A stretch of DNA of 64,000 bases from Flexithrix dorotheae DSM 6795 (GTDB taxonomy: Bacteria; Bacteroidota; Bacteroidia; Cytophagales; Flammeovirgaceae), in assembly GCF_000379765.1 (NCBI RefSeq), contig NZ_KB903436.1:62664-126663 (forward strand). Reading direction: 5' to 3'. A model generated the notes under the pieces. It was given only the letters and a program-made list of their open reading frames with translations. It was not told where the DNA came from and searched no databases. The position numbers were made by a program, and so were the translations under genes. Positions 60,723-64,000 of this stretch are shown piece after piece (within the stretch, counting starts at the first letter, position 1; every line of letters starts with the position of its first letter).

Positions 60723-63700
60723 ATGAAAATGAAATTAATTGGACTAGACTATATTAAGAAAATGTCGAAACTTTTATTCTACGGTATAGTTTTTCAGGCT
60801 TTCTCTGTGTCCATGCTTATTGCATCAAGTGGGGAAGCTCAGAAGTATCGTAAGATCAGCGAAGTAGATCTGACTGTTGGTTTTGAGGAATCAAATCTGA
60901 TCACAGTATTCAAAAAGATAGAAGAGCAAAGTGAATTTAGGTTTTTTTTCTATTCTAATGAATTGCCGGACACCAAAATAACACTTGCCACTGAAAAACG
61001 AAGTTTGGAGCAGACTTTACTTTCCATTGGGAAAAAAGCCAGGCTGAATTTCAAAAGAGTAAACAATAATATCTCTGTTTCTACCCGCCCAAAGCTGGAT
61101 ATCAAACAGAAATTAATCATTGAAGAATTCGTGACCCTACAGTCCATTATTAAGGGAAAGGTTACAGATGATTCTGGTTTGGGTTTACCGGGGGTCAATG
61201 TCCTGCTGAAAGGCTCCACTTTAGGGACAGTTACCGATATTAATGGGGATTATTCCCTTTCTGTTGAAGACAATAATGCCATTTTAGTTTTTAGTTTTAT
61301 TGGGTATGAAGCTCAGGAAATTCCCATAAATGGGCAATCCCGAATTGACATTTCCATGGCGCAGGATGTAAAGCAATTAAGTGAAATAATTGTCATTGGC
61401 TACGATGCTATTAAAAAGAGTGATTTAACCGGATCGGTTTCCTCGGTAAGTCCTCAGGAACTTACAGCCTACCCCACTCAAAGTGCAGTTTCTGCCTTGC
61501 AAGGACGTGCAGCAGGAGTTCAGGTAGAATCAAATAATGGTGGTGAGCCGGGAGCTGGTTATAAAATTCGAATTCGCGGATCTACATCCATTAATGCCAG
61601 TAGCGATCCGCTCTTTGTAGTGGATGGTTTTGTGGGAGGTATATTGCCATCTCCCGAAGATATCGCATCAATAGAAGTGCTAAAAGACGCTTCAGCCACA
61701 GCAATCTATGGGTCAAGAGGCGCAAATGGAGTGGTGATGGTAACTACTAAAAGGGGAGCATCGGGAAAGACAAGGATTGAATTCGGAAGTGCTTTTTCCA
61801 CCCAAAAGGAAGTGGGCAGAATGGACATGCTCAACCGGGCCCAATTTCTCGACCTGATGGATGAAGCCACAGGTGGAGCTTATGTACCAGGACCCGAAGG
61901 AGTGGATACTGACTGGCAAAGTGAAGTGCTTCAGCCTGGCTTTACCCAAAACTATTCGCTTTCATTTGCAGGAGGAACAGATAATGTAAATTACTACATT
62001 TCAGGAACTTACTATGATCAAAAAGGAATAATTCTAAGTTCAAATTACGATCGGATGTCAATAGTGAGCAATATCGATCTAAAAGCCAGTAAAAAATTAA
62101 ATATAGGGCTGAATTTAATTGCCTTTTATACCAGAAAAGACGGTGCACCCACCCAGACAGGAGCGCATGGTGGTGCCTTCCCTGGAGCTTATTTTATGGG
62201 ACCGGATGTGCCAATTTATAACCCTGATGGCAGTTTTGCACTGGCCAGGATTCCCACGCCTTATGATAATCCTTATGCTGCCACTACACAGGAAATCAGG
62301 GATTCCAGAGAAGATAAATTACAGTCTAATTTTTATGCAGAGTACGCCCTTCTGAAAGATTTTTCTTTTAAAACCACCATTGGTTTAAACAGTAGTAATA
62401 ATGGTTATGGCCAATACACCCCGACTACTTTGCTCGATGGCTACAATAAGGGTGGAGTGGCCCAGGTAACTTCTTCCAGAAACCTTTCTGTATTGAATGA
62501 GAATTACTTTACCTACAAAAAATCATTTGGGGGAAATAATTTTTCTGCCGTAGCAGGATATTCCTATCAAAAGATAAAGAATGAAAGAGTAAGTGCTGGT
62601 GCGCAGGGTTTTGTATCAGATTTATTCACCTATAATAATTTAGCAGCCGGTACCACACAGCTTATCCCTCAATCCGGATTAACAGAACAAATTATCAGTT
62701 CTTTTTTCGGCAGATTAAATTTTGGTCTTTCGGATAGGTTTTTATTCACATTCACTGGCAGATATGATGGGTCTTCCGTATTCAGTGAAGGCAATAAATG
62801 GGCATTTTTCCCATCTGGTGCTGTTGCCTGGAACATTGGTAATGAAAATTTCCTTGAAAACAGCTCCACAGTTACTGACCTCAAACTCAGGGCAAGTTAT
62901 GGACAGACCGGTAACCAGGCGGTATCCCCTTACCAAACTTTTGCCGCTTTGAAACCAATTTTAACCATTGTGGATGGTAAGCAGGTAAACGGACTTATTC
63001 CAAGTGCAATTTCAAATGATGAACTGACCTGGGAAACCACTACTCAACTTGACTTTGGTGTGGATTTAGGCCTTTGGGAAAACAGGATTAATGTGACATT
63101 TGATGTTTATGCTATGGAAACAGAAGGACTGCTTTTCCAAATTGATTTGCCCTCTTATTCGGGTTTTCCCTCCCAATTGCAGAATATAGGAAAAATGTCC
63201 AACAAAGGGGTTGAACTTTCTATTGGTGCCGATATCCTTACCGGAAAATTTGACTGGAATACCTCTTTTAATATTTCAGCCAATCGAAATAAAATTACCG
63301 AATTACCCGACCACTCCGATCAGTTTTATGGTTTCGGACCGGGGCATCTGGAATTAAGAGACCCCAATATCTTAAGGGAAGGAGAACCTTTGGGTAGTTA
63401 TTACGGGTATATTTTTGAGGGCGTTTATCAGGAAGGGGAAGAATTTTTACAGGGTGGAAATCAAAGGGAAGGAGAAGCCAAATACACGGACATCAACAAT
63501 GACGGAATTTTTAATTTTGATGACCGGACAATCATAGGCGATCCCAATCCTGATTATATCTGGGGCTGGACCAATGATTTTAAATACAAAAACTTTGACC
63601 TGAATTTCTTTATTCAATCTTCTGTGGGCAATGATAAGTTCAGTTATACTCTGCTGGAAGCCAATACCTTTTATGGGCAAAATAATGCCTCCACCCTGGC

Positions 63701-64000
63701 CCTGGAAAGATGGACACCTACCAACAAAAGCTCCAATATTCCAAGGGCTCAAAACGGAGGAAACAGAAAATTTTCATCCAGATTTGTTTATGATGGCGGC
63801 TACATTCGATTAAAAAATATCGCCCTGGGTTATAATTTCCCTGCAATTGCAAAGCTCAATATCAAAAAGTTACGCTTATATGTGAGTGCTCAAAATCTGT
63901 TCACCATTACAGACTATCCCGGTGTAGATCCCGAAAATGCATATAAAACCAATAACTCCATTCAGGACAGAAATGGCACATTGGGATTCGATTACGGATC
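60723..64000 (+). CDS. susC: SusC/RagA-family TonB-dependent receptor with STN domain, truncated by the window
   Basis: Translation from the ATG at 60723 gives an open frame of about 1090 codons running off the window edge. Order: signal peptide (about 1-42, ending SSGEAQ), STN (about 46-125; VDLTVGFEESNLITVFKKIEEQ in part), CarboxypepD-like (about 142-225; IIKGKVTDDSGLGLPGVNVLLKG, in part), plug (about 230-345; KKSDLTGSVSSVSPQELTAYPTQSAVSALQGRAAGV, in part) and most of the barrel. It is the third gene of the ECF sigma/FecR/SusC set. The end of the protein and the expected SusD lie beyond the window. Confidence 0.92.
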   Translation, partial: MKMKLIGLDYIKKMSKLLFYGIVFQAFSVSMLIASSGEAQKYRKISEVDLTVGFEESNLITVFKKIEEQSEFRFFFYSNELPDTKITLATEKRSLEQTLLSIGKKARLNFKRVNNNISVSTRPKLDIKQKLIIEEFVTLQSIIKGKVTDDSGLGLPGVNVLLKGSTLGTVTDINGDYSLSVEDNNAILVFSFIGYEAQEIPINGQSRIDISMAQDVKQLSEIIVIGYDAIKKSDLTGSVSSVSPQELTAYPTQSAVSALQGRAAGVQVESNNGGEPGAGYKIRIRGSTSINASSDPLFVVDGFVGGILPSPEDIASIEVLKDASATAIYGSRGANGVVMVTTKRGASGKTRIEFGSAFSTQKEVGRMDMLNRAQFLDLMDEATGGAYVPGPEGVDTDWQSEVLQPGFTQNYSLSFAGGTDNVNYYISGTYYDQKGIILSSNYDRMSIVSNIDLKASKKLNIGLNLIAFYTRKDGAPTQTGAHGGAFPGAYFMGPDVPIYNPDGSFALARIPTPYDNPYAATTQEIRDSREDKLQSNFYAEYALLKDFSFKTTIGLNSSNNGYGQYTPTTLLDGYNKGGVAQVTSSRNLSVLNENYFTYKKSFGGNNFSAVAGYSYQKIKNERVSAGAQGFVSDLFTYNNLAAGTTQLIPQSGLTEQIISSFFGRLNFGLSDRFLFTFTGRYDGSSVFSEGNKWAFFPSGAVAWNIGNENFLENSSTVTDLKLRASYGQTGNQAVSPYQTFAALKPILTIVDGKQVNGLIPSAISNDELTWETTTQLDFGVDLGLWENRINVTFDVYAMETEGLLFQIDLPSYSGFPSQLQNIGKMSNKGVELSIGADILTGKFDWNTSFNISANRNKITELPDHSDQFYGFGPGHLELRDPNILREGEPLGSYYGYIFEGVYQEGEEFLQGGNQREGEAKYTDINNDGIFNFDDRTIIGDPNPDYIWGWTNDFKYKNFDLNFFIQSSVGNDKFSYTLLEANTFYGQNNASTLALERWTPTNKSSNIPRAQNGGNRKFSSRFVYDGGYIRLKNIALGYNFPAIAKLNIKKLRLYVSAQNLFTITDYPGVDPENAYKTNNSIQDRNGTLGFDYG

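Noticed and set aside
1-64000. tRNA, rRNA, CRISPR array, prophage or intact IS element
   Set aside because: I looked for the usual signatures on both strands and saw none; the only mobile-type DNA is the short repeats listed.
60723-64000. Frameshift or stop in the second SusC
   Set aside because: It is missing as one long frame only because the window ends before its stop codon; the translated parts read through without a break.

Overview
The window looks like a chromosome segment of a low-GC Bacteroidota bacterium, most likely of the Cytophagales / Cyclobacteriaceae type. This rests on SusC/SusD pairs with STN domains, FecR/ECF sigma modules, DUF4142, DUF1206 and DUF6503-type proteins, and the near absence of Shine-Dalgarno sequences. 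The genus cannot be fixed from the sequence. I saw no rRNA, tRNA, CRISPR array, prophage or intact transposase. || Region 1 (about 1-38.5 kb) is an envelope-stress and general-stress region. It holds an EEP hydrolase, a site-2 protease with CBS domains, two MscS channels, Dps, an FNT channel, and a complete RsbR-RsbS-RsbT stressosome core. The core is followed by an RsbX-like phosphatase and an RsbT/histidine-kinase fusion. Then come CsbD, a response regulator, an APP1-type lipid phosphatase, an OmpA lipoprotein, an Mla-type lipid transport operon, DUF4235, heme oxygenase, an AraC regulator, a bacteriophytochrome, an NtrC-type regulator, an M48 protease, DUF4142, YihY, DUF1328, lmo0937-type and DUF1206 proteins, and several small membrane proteins. 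|| Many of these genes share what looks like a two-part promoter. An 18-bp dyad, consensus TGTRGAA-N4-TTCYACA, lies about 40-65 bp upstream of a second element, consensus TGRTWATCA, which in turn lies about 55-145 bp before the start codon. I can place this arrangement in front of about 13 transcription units on both strands, and I do not see it in the 40-64 kb part. It is the best candidate here for an undescribed regulatory system. Its regulator is unknown; the NtrC-type protein at 27.4 kb, preceded by a cluster of dyads, is a candidate. || Region 2 (38.5-43.6 kb) carries an M19 dipeptidase, a Crp/Fnr-family regulator, and a tight operon of a DJ-1/PfpI protein, a secreted GlcG/HbpS protein and a beta-propeller fused to a Dabb domain. 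|| Region 3 (44-64 kb) is a glycan-utilisation region: a GH125 exo-alpha-mannosidase, a large ASPIC/FG-GAP lipoprotein, SusD and SusC, FecR and ECF sigma, a sulfatase fused to an SMP-30/gluconolactonase domain, then a second ECF sigma / FecR / SusC set whose SusC runs off the window. Both SusC proteins have STN domains, so each sigma/FecR pair probably responds to its own receptor. || Intergenic DNA also holds two dispersed repeat families: three copies of a MITE-like element with AGAGCRTGTTTAA ends, and three copies of a 95-135 bp repeat containing TATTATTTTGCCAT. Many clear intrinsic terminators are present.
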